From positions 85,598 through 149,597 of the forward strand of contig JANDJZ010001749.1 in the NCBI GenBank assembly GCA_027943245.1: DNA of 64,000 bases. The letters run 5' to 3'. The notes beneath the pieces were generated by a model that was given only the letters and a program-made list of their open reading frames with translations, was not told the origin of the DNA and made no database searches. Below are positions 1 through 9,120 of this stretch, piece after piece (position 1 is the first letter of the stretch; every line of letters starts with the position of its first letter). Source of the stretch: Acanthamoeba sp. SK_2022b (lineage: Eukaryota; Discosea; Longamoebia; Acanthamoebidae). Made by a program: the position numbers and the translations under genes.

Positions 1-1034
1 AGCCCGTCGCGAGCGGCGTGATCGAGCAGCACGATGCCGCGGCTGACGTTGCGCCCGCTGGGATCGTCGTCGCTGGCCACCAGCGGCCGCACCCCGGCAT
101 AGGCGCGCAGAATGCGGGTCTGCGCCAGGGTGGGCGCCAGCAGCGCTCCCTCGCGGATCAGAATGTCCACCTCCTGCGGGGTCACCAGCATATTGTCAAT
201 TTGGTCGTAATCGATATGGGTCGAGGTGGTGCCGATCAGCGAGATGGTGTCGCCCGGCACCAGAATGTCGGCATCCGCCGGTTTGCGACAGCGGTTGATC
301 ACCATGTTGTTGATACGGTGGCCGAGGATCAGCAGCGCCCCTTTAGCCGGGAACATGCGGATGCGCAAGTCGGCGTATTCGGCGATCTGCTGGCCCCAGA
401 TGCCGGCGGCGTTGACCACCACCGGCGCATGCAGCTCATAACGCCGCTGATTCTGATGGTCGTAAACGCGCACGCCCGTCACCCGGTCGCCGCTGCGCAG
501 CAGCCCCACAACCTGGTGGTAGGTCAGGATCTGCGCGCCGTGTTCACGCGCGTCCAGCATGTTGGCGGCGGTCAGCCGGAAGGGATCGACAGTGCCGTCC
601 GGCACCCGCACCGCGCCGATCAGCGCCGGGTTGGCCGCCGGCTCCAGGCGCAGCGCCAGCTGCGGGTCGATCGCTTCGGCGTCGATGTCGGCCTGGCGAC
701 AGGCGGCGATAAACTGTTGCTGATAGTCCAGCGAGTCCTGCGGCAGGGTGATGAACAGCCCATCGGTGCGCTCGATGCAGTGGTGGGCAATGCGTTTCAG
801 GATGCGGTTCTCTTCGATGCACTCGCGCGCCGACTCGCCGTCGGTCACCGCATAGCGCGCGCCGCTGTGCAGTAAACCGTGGTTGCGGCCGGTGGCGCCG
901 GTGGCGATGTCGTGGCGCTCCAGCAAGATGCAGCGCAAGCCGCGCCGCGCACAGTCGCGGGCGATGCCTGCACCGGTGGCGCCGCCGCCGATGATGATCA
1001 CATCCGTTTCGCCGCCGTCAAAATAGCTGCTCAT
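1..1034 (-). CDS. glpA: Anaerobic glycerol-3-phosphate dehydrogenase subunit A (3' end cut by window edge)
   Basis: Catalytic FAD subunit of the anaerobic GlpABC dehydrogenase, which oxidises glycerol-3-phosphate to dihydroxyacetone phosphate at the inner membrane. The reading frame starts at ATG 1034 behind GAGGGAGC and is open to the window edge, giving about 344 residues; the C-terminal part and glpB/glpC would lie beyond position 1. The N-terminus has the dinucleotide-binding motif VIIIGGGATGAG, and a later stretch reads RCRKPSDADILVPGDT-like, as in E. coli GlpA rather than the aerobic GlpD. It is divergent from glpT across a shared control region. Identity rests on recognised sequence resemblance. 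Confidence 0.95.
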   Translation of the reverse strand, partial: MSSYFDGGETDVIIIGGGATGAGIARDCARRGLRCILLERHDIATGATGRNHGLLHSGARYAVTDGESARECIEENRILKRIAHHCIERTDGLFITLPQDSLDYQQQFIAACRQADIDAEAIDPQLALRLEPAANPALIGAVRVPDGTVDPFRLTAANMLDAREHGAQILTYHQVVGLLRSGDRVTGVRVYDHQNQRRYELHAPVVVNAAGIWGQQIAEYADLRIRMFPAKGALLILGHRINNMVINRCRKPADADILVPGDTISLIGTTSTHIDYDQIDNMLVTPQEVDILIREGALLAPTLAQTRILRAYAGVRPLVASDDDPSGRNVSRGIVLLDHAARDG

Positions 1035-1399
1035 GTCGCTCCCTCAGGATCGGTAGTTATGAGCCTATTGAGCCACGGTTATTAGGGTCTTTGTTTGATA
1101 AGGAACAATAACGAACATGAAACGAAATAAAAATGTCCACAAAAAACCATCAATGTGATCATAATCACGATTTTTTGGACGTTTTTCTATTTCATAACGT
1201 TAACGAATCGCTCAAAATCCGCCGTGGCTTCATGAAAGTGTAACAATTGCGCCATTCGTCACAGCGACACCAGGCGTATTTGATGACAATGGCGCTCGTT
1301 ATGGAACACAAAAACACCACATTCGATATCCGCTCAATCATCAAATGAACGTAAAAGGTCATATTGATGTGATAACAGATAAAGCCATCGGAGGCGCTC
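1035..1399. promoter_or_regulatory. Divergent glpA/glpT control region
   Basis: 365 bases without a gene between two divergent glycerol-3-phosphate genes. It holds a near-consensus CRP site (1154-1169) and GlpR-like half-site clusters: AACAATAACGAACATG near 1104-1119, and CTCGTTATGGAACA near 1294-1307. In E. coli the equivalent interval binds CRP, GlpR, FNR and ArcA. I did not resolve the -10/-35 elements. The GlpR assignment is inference from similarity to the TGTTCG-type half-site. Confidence 0.6.
1154..1169. promoter_or_regulatory. CRP-cAMP binding site
   Basis: TGTGA-TCATAA-TCACG matches the TGTGA-N6-TCACA consensus in nine of ten core bases. Its place between glpA and glpT fits known catabolite activation of these operons. 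Activity is inferred from sequence only. Confidence 0.75.
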
Positions 1400-2752
1400 A
1401 TGTTGAGTATTTTTAAGCCGGCCGCACACACCGCCCGTGTGCCGAGCGATAAGGTAGACCCGCTCTACCGTAAGCTGCGCTGGCAAATTTTCCTGGGGAT
1501 CTTCTTCGGTTACGCCGCTTACTATCTGGTGCGTAAGAACTTCACCCTGGCCATGCCTTACCTGATCGAACAAGGCTTCAGCCGCGGTGACCTCGGCTTC
1601 GCGCTGTCGGGCATCTCCATTGCCTACGGCTTCTCCAAATTCATCATGGGTTCGGTCTCCGACCGTTCCAACCCGCGGGTGTTCCTGCCCGCCGGCCTGA
1701 TCCTGGCGGCGGCGGTGATGTTGTTCATGGGCTTCGTGCCGTGGGCCACCTCCAGCATCGCCATCATGTTCGTCCTGCTGTTCCTGTGCGGCTGGTTCCA
1801 GGGCATGGGTTGGCCGCCGTGCGGCCGCACCATGGTGCACTGGTGGTCGCAGAAAGAACGCGGCGGCATCGTTTCCATCTGGAACTGCGCCCACAACGTG
1901 GGTGGCGGCCTGCCGCCGCTGCTATTCCTGCTGGGTATGGCCTGGTTCAACGACTGGCACGCGGCGCTGTACATGCCGGCCTTCGGCGCCATCCTGGTGG
2001 CCCTGATCGCCTTCGCCCTGATGCGCGACACCCCGCAATCCTGCGGCCTGCCGCCAATTGAAGAGTACAAAAACGACTATCCGGACGACTACAGCGAAAA
2101 AGACGAAGAAGAGCTGACCGCCAAGCAGATCTTCATGCAGTACATTCTGCCGAACAAGCTGCTGTGGTACATCGCGGTCGCCAACGTGTTCGTCTATCTG
2201 CTGCGTTACGGCATTCTGGACTGGTCGCCGACCTACCTGAAAGAAGTGAAACACTTCGCACTGGACAAGTCGTCCTGGGCCTACTTCCTGTATGAATACG
2301 CCGGTATCCCGGGCACCCTGCTGTGCGGCTGGATGTCGGACAAAGTGTTCAAAGGCAACCGCGGCGCCACCGGCGTGTTCTTCATGACGCTGGTGACCAT
2401 CGCCACCGTGGTGTTCTGGATGAACCCGGCCGGTAACCCGACCGTGGACATGATCTGTATGCTGGTCATCGGCTTCCTGATCTACGGCCCGGTGATGCTG
2501 ATCGGCCTGCACGCACTGGAGCTGGCGCCGAAGAAAGCCGCCGGCACCGCCGCGGGCTTCACCGGCCTGTTCGGCTACCTGGGCGGCTCGGTTGCAGCCA
2601 GCGCCATCGTCGGTTACACCGTGGACTTCTTCGGTTGGGACGGCGGCTTCATGGTGATGATCGGCGGCGGCGTGCTGGCGGTTATCCTGCTGCTGCTGAC
2701 CATGCTGAACGAAAAGAAACACCACGCGGAAATCGCCGCCAAGCGCGGTTAA
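1400..2752 (+). CDS. glpT: Glycerol-3-phosphate/phosphate antiporter
   Basis: Inner-membrane major facilitator superfamily antiporter that imports glycerol-3-phosphate in exchange for inorganic phosphate; in E. coli it is also the fosfomycin entry route. The 450-residue product is nearly collinear with E. coli GlpT (452): N-terminus MLSIFKPA, then [12 protein letters not shown] in helix 1, and the signature [19 protein letters not shown] around residues 131-150. The basic residues that bind substrate phosphate in this family (Arg45, Arg269 in E. coli) fall in conserved stretches here. The start ATG has a strong GGAGG ribosome-binding site. A hairpin terminator separates it from the downstream glpQ. 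Confidence 0.97.
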   Translation: MLSIFKPAAHTARVPSDKVDPLYRKLRWQIFLGIFFGYAAYYLVRKNFTLAMPYLIEQGFSRGDLGFALSGISIAYGFSKFIMGSVSDRSNPRVFLPAGLILAAAVMLFMGFVPWATSSIAIMFVLLFLCGWFQGMGWPPCGRTMVHWWSQKERGGIVSIWNCAHNVGGGLPPLLFLLGMAWFNDWHAALYMPAFGAILVALIAFALMRDTPQSCGLPPIEEYKNDYPDDYSEKDEEELTAKQIFMQYILPNKLLWYIAVANVFVYLLRYGILDWSPTYLKEVKHFALDKSSWAYFLYEYAGIPGTLLCGWMSDKVFKGNRGATGVFFMTLVTIATVVFWMNPAGNPTVDMICMLVIGFLIYGPVMLIGLHALELAPKKAAGTAAGFTGLFGYLGGSVAASAIVGYTVDFFGWDGGFMVMIGGGVLAVILLLLTMLNEKKHHAEIAAKRG

Positions 2753-2777
2753 GCGTCACACGACTTTTGCATGATTT

Positions 2778-2800
2778 AAAGGCCGCCCTGCGGCCTTTTT
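2778..2800 (+). terminator. Hairpin terminator between glpT and glpQ
   Basis: A 9-bp stem AAAGGCCGC/GCGGCCTTT with a CCT loop runs into a T tract. It lies between two co-oriented genes usually treated as one operon, so it should act as a partial terminator that lowers glpQ relative to glpT, or glpQ has its own promoter. Confidence 0.75.
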
Positions 2801-2835
2801 ACTACCCTGCCCCCAACAACACGGAGAAAAACGGA

Positions 2836-3915
2836 ATGCGGACTCAAGTCAAAGCCCTGCTGACAGGGATCATTCTCGCCACCTCGATGGTCAGCGCCGC
2901 ACAGGCAGCGGACAAAGTGGTGATCGCCCACCGCGGCGCCAGCGGCTACCTGCCGGAACATACCCTGCCGGCGAAAGCGATGGCCTACGCCCAGGGCGCC
3001 GATTACCTCGAACAAGATCTGGTGATGACCAAGGACAACGAGCTGGTGGTGCTGCACGACCATTACCTCGATCGCGTCACCGACGTCGCCGAACGCTTCC
3101 CGGACCGCGCGCGCAAAGACGGCCGCTACTACGCCATCGACTTTACGCTGGCGGAGATCAAATCGCTGAAGTTCACCGAAGGCTTTGAAATCGAAAACGG
3201 CAAGAAGGTACAGGGTTATCCTGGCCGCTTCCCGATGGGCAAATCCGACTTCCGCGTACACACCTTCCAGGAAGAGATCGAGTTCGTGCAGGGTCTGAAC
3301 CATTCGACCGGCAAAAACATCGGCATCTACCCTGAAATCAAGGCGCCGTGGTTCCACAAACAGGAAGGCAAAGACATCTCCAGCAAAGTGCTGGCGGTAC
3401 TCAAGCAGTACGGTTACACCGGCAAGAACGATAACGTCTACCTGCAGTGCTTCGACGCCAACGAGCTCAAACGCATCAAGAACGAGCTGGAGCCGAAGCT
3501 GGGCATGGATCTGAAGCTGGTGCAGCTGATCGCCTATAACGACTGGCAGGAAACCTACGAGCAGAAAGCCGACGGCAAGTGGGTAGAATACGACTACGAC
3601 TGGATGTTCAAGCCGGGCGCGATGAAGAAAATCGCTCAGTATGCCGACGGCATCGGGCCGGACTACCACATGCTGGTGGTCGCGGATCAATCCAAGCCGG
3701 GCCACATCGTGCTGACCGACATGGTGAAAGAAGCGCATGCCAGCAAGCTGGCGGTGCACCCGTTCACCATCCGCGCCGATGCGCTGCCGAAGTACGTGAC
3801 CGACGTGAACCAGCTGTATGACGTGATTTACAACCAGGCCGGCGTCGACGGTGTGTTCACCGACTTCCCGGACAAGGGCGTGCAGTTCCTGCAGAAGCAG
3901 GGCCAGCACAAGTAA
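2836..3915 (+). CDS. glpQ: Periplasmic glycerophosphodiester phosphodiesterase
   Basis: Hydrolyses glycerophosphodiesters in the periplasm to glycerol-3-phosphate plus an alcohol, feeding GlpT. The 359-residue product starts at ATG 2836 behind GGAGAAAAACGG. It has a Sec signal peptide (basic MRTQVK, hydrophobic core, AQA cleavage near residue 24). The GDPD motif AHRGASGYLPEHT (His32, Arg33) is followed by LEQDLVMTKDNELVVLHD with His74, the expected metal-binding and catalytic set. The reading frame is open further upstream through glpT, but only this start gives the signal peptide and the family length. Confidence 0.97.
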   Translation: MRTQVKALLTGIILATSMVSAAQAADKVVIAHRGASGYLPEHTLPAKAMAYAQGADYLEQDLVMTKDNELVVLHDHYLDRVTDVAERFPDRARKDGRYYAIDFTLAEIKSLKFTEGFEIENGKKVQGYPGRFPMGKSDFRVHTFQEEIEFVQGLNHSTGKNIGIYPEIKAPWFHKQEGKDISSKVLAVLKQYGYTGKNDNVYLQCFDANELKRIKNELEPKLGMDLKLVQLIAYNDWQETYEQKADGKWVEYDYDWMFKPGAMKKIAQYADGIGPDYHMLVVADQSKPGHIVLTDMVKEAHASKLAVHPFTIRADALPKYVTDVNQLYDVIYNQAGVDGVFTDFPDKGVQFLQKQGQHK

Positions 3916-3919
3916 TGCC

Positions 3920-3942
3920 AAGGGCGCCGCAAGGCGCCCTTG
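3920..3942 (+). terminator. Perfect 23-nt hairpin after glpQ (copy 1)
   Basis: AAGGGCGCC-GCAA-GGCGCCCTT forms a perfect stem capped by a GNRA-type loop four bases after the glpQ stop. There is no long T tract. The identical 23 bases recur at 4082-4104. Confidence 0.55.
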
Positions 3943-3947
3943 AATTG

Positions 3948-4034
3948 CTGACAAAGGAGGAAAAAACGTGGTTTTTCCTCCTTTGTGGATATCAGTCGAA
4001 AATCAATAAATTGATTTTCCTTGTTTTTTAGATA
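3948..4034 (+). repeat. Two-hairpin repeat element, copy A
   Basis: An ~87-nt element with two inverted repeats: ACAAAGGAGGAAAAA facing TTTTTCCTCCTTTGT (3951-3986), then GAAAATCAAT facing ATTGATTTTC, ending in TTGTTTTTT. A second copy lies at 50474-50559 in the opposite orientation with only about six or seven differences. Both sit between convergent genes (glpQ/yigL here). It could be a dispersed palindromic element used as a bidirectional terminator. I do not recognise a named family. Confidence 0.85.
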
Positions 4035-4081
4035 TTGCCCTCTGTCCGCTCGGCAACGTCATCCGGCTTATCATTGACTTT

Positions 4082-4104
4082 AAGGGCGCCGCAAGGCGCC
4101 CTTG
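4082..4104 (-). terminator. Perfect 23-nt hairpin downstream of yigL (copy 2)
   Basis: Identical to 3920-3942, so the two copies bracket repeat copy A. It lies 27 bases past the yigL stop and could end pldB-yigL transcription on the minus strand. Being palindromic it works equally well in either direction. No long T tract follows. Confidence 0.5.
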
Positions 4105-4131
4105 TTATTTCAGAGAAACGGCCGGGTGATT

Positions 4132-4929
4132 TCAGAGGAACATCTTGCGCAGGTAGTGCGGCACCGCGTTATCGACGTTGGAGCCGATCACTTCCAGCTC
4201 CGGCAGCATATCCTTCAGGCGCTGATGCGCATCGCGCATGATGCAGCCCTTGCCGGCCATCGACAGCATCTCCAGATCGTTCATGCCGTCGCCGAAGGCG
4301 ATGCACTCTTGCAGCGTATAGCCGATGATCTTGGCCACTTCTTCCAGCGCATGCCCTTTCGACACGCCGCCCGCCATCACTTCCAGGCAGGTCGGGAACG
4401 AGAAGCTGACGTTGACCCGATCGCCCCAGCGCGCGTTGATGGCATCTTCCACCTGCAGCAGCCGCTCGTGATCTTCGCAGGTGAAGTAGACCTTGCAGAC
4501 GCCGTCGGTTTCCAGCAGGCCCGGCTCGAACAGCTGATATTTGAACACCGACTCCTGGAAGAACTCTTCCTGCTCAGGGCTTTCGCGGTTGATGAACCAG
4601 TCATCGTTACGGTAGACGTTGGTGGTGATCTCCGGATCGTCGTGCAGCATGCCGTACAGATCGCGGGCGATATCCCCGTCCAGGTTATGGCTGAAGATCA
4701 ACTCGCCGGCGGTGTTGTGCACCCGCGCGCCGTTGGAGGTGATCATAAAGGCGCTGATCTCCAGGCTGTCGCGGATCTGCGCCACGTCGATATGGTGACG
4801 GCCGGTGGCGAACACGAAATGTACGCCGCGCTGGGTCAGCAACTTCAGCGTTTCTTTGGCGTACGGCGACAGGGTATGGTCGGGAGACAGCAGCGTGCCA
4901 TCTAAATCGGAAGCGACGACGTGATACAT
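4132..4929 (-). CDS. yigL: HAD-family phosphatase YigL
   Basis: Cytoplasmic haloacid dehalogenase-superfamily phosphatase of the Cof type; the E. coli enzyme dephosphorylates pyridoxal phosphate and sugar phosphates and is tied to sugar-phosphate stress relief. The 265 residues begin with motif I SDLDGTLL (Asp8 nucleophile, Asp10 acid/base). FATGRHH carries motif II, Lys in GGVSKGHAL is motif III, and GDGMNDLEML is motif IV. It lies four bases after pldB on the same strand, so the two are probably co-transcribed, as in E. coli. Confidence 0.95.
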   Translation of the reverse strand: MYHVVASDLDGTLLSPDHTLSPYAKETLKLLTQRGVHFVFATGRHHIDVAQIRDSLEISAFMITSNGARVHNTAGELIFSHNLDGDIARDLYGMLHDDPEITTNVYRNDDWFINRESPEQEEFFQESVFKYQLFEPGLLETDGVCKVYFTCEDHERLLQVEDAINARWGDRVNVSFSFPTCLEVMAGGVSKGHALEEVAKIIGYTLQECIAFGDGMNDLEMLSMAGKGCIMRDAHQRLKDMLPELEVIGSNVDNAVPHYLRKMFL

Positions 4930-4933
4930 AGCG

Positions 4934-5977
4934 TTATGTTCTAACCTCTGATGGAGTTGTCGGCGGCAGCGCGCCGCCTAAGTGTTGAGCAAAGAAGCGC
5001 AGGATTGCGTTCAGTGCTTCGGCGCGCATCGCGTCCCGCTCGAACAGGATCTCATGGCGTGCGCCGTTGATAACCCACGGAAGCCCCCCTTCGCAAGGGC
5101 GCCCCGCGTCTGACAGAGCCTGACAAAAAGCCTGGTGCGAACGGTTGTCGACCACCCGTTCCTCACCGGCCTGCAAAAGCAACAGCGGCGTTGTTATCTC
5201 CCCGGCCTGAGCGATAATCTGCCGGCCGGCGCGGATGCTCTCCCGCACCCAATGGTAGGTCGGCCCGCCCACCTGCAGCTCGGGGTAATCGGCGTAATAG
5301 CGCAGGCTGCGCCGATAGCGCTCGCGGCTGTGGGTCAACACGTTGACCACATAGGGCAACGGACGCCACTGGCCGGTGCCCACCGCGTAGTAGTCGCGGA
5401 TCGCCGGGCGCGTCTCCGCCCAGTCGAGAATGCGGTCGGCCAGCCAGCCCGGCATCGGCAACTGGATGCCGAACATCGGCGCGCAAAACGCCACCGCGTC
5501 GAATGCCTGCGGCCGGCGCTGCAGGAACTGCGCCAGGATCGCACCGCCCATCGAATGCGCCAGCGCGAAGCGCTGCCGATAACCGCGCGATTCGACCTCG
5601 CGCTGCCAAAGCTGCTCGAAATCGTCCACGTAGTCGGCGAAGTTTATCACATGACCGCGGTGCGTATCCGCCAGTAAACGGCCGGAGCGCCCCTGGCCGC
5701 GATGATCGATGATCACCACGTCGTAACCGCAGTGGAACAGATCGTAGGCCACCTCGGGGTATTTCACGTAGCTTTCGATGCGGCCGGGGCTGACCACCAC
5801 CACCCGCTGATGTCGCGCGGAGCGAAAACGCACAAAGCGGATCGGCACGCCGTCCACGCCGCTGAACTCGCCCTCTTCCCGCCGCCGCCAGAAGTCCAGC
5901 AGCGGCCCGGTGGCGAAGGCAGCGAACTGCGTTTCACGCGTTAACCAGTCATCGGAGCTGAGAGTGAACGAGGTCAT
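4934..5977 (-). CDS. pldB: Lysophospholipase L2
   Basis: Inner-membrane-associated alpha/beta hydrolase that removes the fatty acid from lysophospholipids. HRGQGRSGR is followed by the nucleophile elbow AHSMGGA, and HEILF near the C-terminus supplies the catalytic His. ATG 5977 gives MTSFTLSSDDW and 347 residues, against 340 in E. coli; the frame is open to an ATG at 6025, but those extra 16 residues have no counterpart. It is convergent-type neighbour to none: it diverges from rhtB and runs into yigL with a four-base gap. Confidence 0.93.
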   Translation of the reverse strand: MTSFTLSSDDWLTRETQFAAFATGPLLDFWRRREEGEFSGVDGVPIRFVRFRSARHQRVVVVSPGRIESYVKYPEVAYDLFHCGYDVVIIDHRGQGRSGRLLADTHRGHVINFADYVDDFEQLWQREVESRGYRQRFALAHSMGGAILAQFLQRRPQAFDAVAFCAPMFGIQLPMPGWLADRILDWAETRPAIRDYYAVGTGQWRPLPYVVNVLTHSRERYRRSLRYYADYPELQVGGPTYHWVRESIRAGRQIIAQAGEITTPLLLLQAGEERVVDNRSHQAFCQALSDAGRPCEGGLPWVINGARHEILFERDAMRAEALNAILRFFAQHLGGALPPTTPSEVRT

Positions 5978-6124
5978 CAAGAGCGTTTTCCCTGTGGGGC
6001 CGGCGGAAAATGTGACCGCTGGCACAAGAAATCATACTAGCGTATTGTGATTCAATTCTTACAAAAAACGGCGCCGCCTCGGCGCATTGTGGCACAAAAC
6101 GACACTTTCAGGGAGCCGAGAACC

Positions 6125-6745
6125 ATGACCTTGGACTGGTGGTTAACCTACCTGCTGACCACGCTTATCCTCAGCCTGTCCCCCGGCTCAGGCGCCATCA
6201 ACACCATGAGCACCGGCATCAGCCACGGCTATCGCGGCGCCGCCGCGTCGATCGCCGGGCTGCAGGTCGGTCTGAGCGCGCACATCGTACTGGTGGGCAT
6301 CGGCCTCGGCGCGCTGATTTCTCAATCGCTGCTGGCGTTCGAGCTGCTGAAATGGCTGGGCGCCGCCTACCTGGTGTGGCTCGGCATCCAGCAATGGCGC
6401 GCCGCCGGAGCACTGGATCTGCATGCGCTGGCGGGCAGCATGCCGCGCCGCCGTCTGTTCCGCCGCGCGGTGCTGGTCAACCTGACCAACCCGAAAAGCA
6501 TCGTGTTCCTCGCTGCGCTGTTCCCGCAGTTCATCTTGCCCAATCAGCCGCAGGCCGAGCAGTATCTGGTGTTCGGCGTCACTACCGTGGTGGTGGATAT
6601 TCTGGTGATGATCGGTTACGCCACCCTGGCGACGCGCATCGCCGGCTGGCTGAGAACGCCGCGCCAGATGCAGCTGCTCAACCGGGTGTTCGGTTCGCTG
6701 TTCATTTTGGTGGCGGGGCTGCTGGCGACCGCCCGCAAAGCCTGA
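6125..6745 (+). CDS. rhtB: Homoserine/homoserine lactone efflux protein
   Basis: LysE-superfamily inner-membrane exporter giving resistance to homoserine and its lactone. The 206-residue product is the same length as E. coli RhtB. It has about six hydrophobic segments, the family motif [10 protein letters not shown] near residues 17-28, and [20 protein letters not shown] mid-protein. The start ATG 6125 follows AGGGAGCCGAG; an in-frame ATG at 6047 would add 26 residues that do not resemble the family. It is convergent with the related exporter rhtC. Confidence 0.94.
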   Translation: MTLDWWLTYLLTTLILSLSPGSGAINTMSTGISHGYRGAAASIAGLQVGLSAHIVLVGIGLGALISQSLLAFELLKWLGAAYLVWLGIQQWRAAGALDLHALAGSMPRRRLFRRAVLVNLTNPKSIVFLAALFPQFILPNQPQAEQYLVFGVTTVVVDILVMIGYATLATRIAGWLRTPRQMQLLNRVFGSLFILVAGLLATARKA

Positions 6746-6749
6746 CAAA

Positions 6750-6777
6750 AAAGGCCGGGCATTGCTGCTCGGCCTTT
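6750..6777 (-). terminator. rhtC terminator, shared hairpin with rhtB
   Basis: AAAGGCCG pairs with CGGCCTTT around a 12-nt loop. On the minus strand the stem is followed by TTTTTT, a good intrinsic terminator for recQ-rhtC. On the plus strand only TTT follows, so it is weaker for rhtB. Confidence 0.7.
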
Positions 6778-6792
6778 GGCATTTCACTGCGG

Positions 6793-7413
6793 TTAGCGGG
6801 TAAAGATCAGGTGTAACCCGAAGCCGGTAAACAGCACGCCCGCGACCCCGTCGATCCACTTGGCCAACCGCTGGTAGCCGCGGCGCATCGCCGGCAGCGC
6901 GAACACCATCGCCACCAGGCTGAACCAGACGAAGGTCTCGGCGACGATCAGCAAAAACAGCCCCCAACGCGCTCCGGCGCCGACGCTGTCACCGACGAAC
7001 AGCGAGAACACGCTGCCGAAATAGATCACCGCTTTCGGGTTGGACAGATTGGTCAGGAAGCCGCGAATAAAGCTGCGCCCGGCCTTCGGCAACGCCACCT
7101 GGGCCTCCGCCGCAGGCTGCGCTTGCTGCGCCCGCGCGGAGCGCAGCAGTTGCCACCCCATCCAGCACAGGTAAATGCCGCCGCCGACCATGATGATCTG
7201 ATGCAGCCAAGCCATCTTCTGCAGGATCAGATGCAGACCCATCAACGCCACGCCGGCCCACACCACGATGCCGAGAGAAATGCCGACCACGCCCATCATC
7301 GCCTCGCGGCGCGAGCGGCTGGCAGCGGTTTGCGACACGAAAAAGAAGTCCGGCCCCGGGCTCATCAGCGCAATCAGATGCACCAGCGCCACGGTGAGAA
7401 ACAGCATCAGCAT
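6793..7413 (-). CDS. rhtC: Threonine efflux protein
   Basis: LysE-family inner-membrane exporter of L-threonine, 206 residues as in E. coli. The N-terminus LIALMSPGPDFFFVSQTA contains the family SPGPD motif, and GFLTNLSNPKAVIYFGSVFSLF is the central conserved stretch. The start ATG 7413 has GAGGGCG upstream; a second ATG two codons in is possible. It follows recQ by 12 bases on the same strand and is probably co-transcribed with it. Confidence 0.94.
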   Translation of the reverse strand: MLMLFLTVALVHLIALMSPGPDFFFVSQTAASRSRREAMMGVVGISLGIVVWAGVALMGLHLILQKMAWLHQIIMVGGGIYLCWMGWQLLRSARAQQAQPAAEAQVALPKAGRSFIRGFLTNLSNPKAVIYFGSVFSLFVGDSVGAGARWGLFLLIVAETFVWFSLVAMVFALPAMRRGYQRLAKWIDGVAGVLFTGFGLHLIFTR

Positions 7414-7425
7414 GATTTATCGCCC

Positions 7426-9088
7426 TCAGTCTTCGTCATTGTCGAGATGGTCGCGGATCATCGCCATAAAGGGCGCGCCGAAACGCTCCAGTTTGCGCTG
7501 GCCGACGCCGTTGACGCTCAGCAGATCGCCGGCCTTGATCGGCATCTGTTCGGCCATTTCCAGCAGCGTGGCGTCGTTGAACACCACGTAGGGTGGAATA
7601 TTTTCTTCGTCGGCGATCGATTTGCGCAATTTGCGCAGCTTGGCGAACAGCTTGCGATCGTAATTGCCGCCGTAGGATTTCTGGTTGGCGCTGCCGCGCG
7701 ACTTCAGGCTCTGGATACGCGGCACCGCCAGCTGCAGCGCCACCTCGCCGCGCAACACCGGACGCGCCGCCTCGGTCAATTGCAGCGCCGAGTGCATGGC
7801 GATGTTCTGGGTGATAAAGCCCAGGTGGATCAGCTGACGCAGCACGCTGGTCCAGTGTTCGGTGGTTTGATCGCGGCCGATGCCGTACACCGGCAGCTTG
7901 TCATGGCCGTATTCGCGAATGCGTTGGTTGTTGGAACCGCGCAGCACTTCCACGATGTACCCGAGGCCGAAGCGCTGGCCGACGCGGTACACGCAGGACA
8001 GCGCCTTGCGCGCGTCCTCCAGCCCGTCGTAGCGCTTGGGCGGATCGAGGCAGATGTCGCAGTTGCCGCAGTTCTCGTGCTTGCCTTCGCCGAAGTAGTT
8101 GAGCAGCACCAGACGGCGGCAGGTTTGCGCCTCGGCGAACGCGCCCATGGCGTTCAGCTTGTGGCGCTCGATGTCCAGCTGCTGCCCGGCGGGTTTTTCC
8201 TCCAGGCAGCGGCGCAGCCAGGCCATGTCGGCCGGATCGTACAGCAGGATGGCTTCGGCCGGCAGGCCGTCGCGCCCGGCGCGGCCGGTCTCCTGATAAT
8301 AGGATTCAATATTGCGCGGGATGTCGAAATGCACCACGAAGCGCACGTTGGGTTTATTGATGCCCATGCCGAAGGCGACGGTGGCCACCACCACCTGCAG
8401 ATCGTCACGCTGGAACGCTTCCTGCACCTGCGCGCGGCGATCGTTGTCCAGCCCGGCGTGGTAGGCGCCGACGCTCAGCCCGCGGCTTTGCAGACGCGCG
8501 GCGGTGTCTTCCACCTTGGCGCGGCTGTTGCAATAGATAATGCCGCTCTTGCCGCGCTGATCCTGCACGAAGCGCCACAGCTGATCGAGCGGTTTGAATT
8601 TTTCCACCAGCGTGTAGCGGATGTTCGGCCGGTCGAAGCTGCTGACCTGCACCAGCGGGTCCTGCAGCGACAGCAGGCGCACGATATCGCCGCGGGTGGA
8701 CTCGTCGGCGGTGGCGGTCAGCGCGATCACCGGCATCGACGGGAAGCGCTGTTTCAGCTGACCCAGCGCGCGATATTCCGGCCGGAAGTCATGGCCCCAC
8801 TGCGAAATACAGTGCGCCTCATCCACCGCCAGCATCGCCGGCGGACAGTGATCGAGCAGGCTGAGGAAACTTTCCATCATCAGCCGTTCCGGGGCGATGT
8901 ACAGCATCTTGATGGTACCGTTGCGGCAGCCGGCCATAACGTCCAGCTGCTCCTCGCGGGTTTGCGTCGAGTTGTAGCAGGCGGCGGAAACGCCGTAGGC
9001 CAACAGTTGGTCGACCTGGTCCTTCATCAGCGAGATCAGCGGGGAAACCACCAGCGTCAGGCCGTCCATCACCAGCGCCGGGATTTGG

Positions 9089-9120
<32 letters not shown>

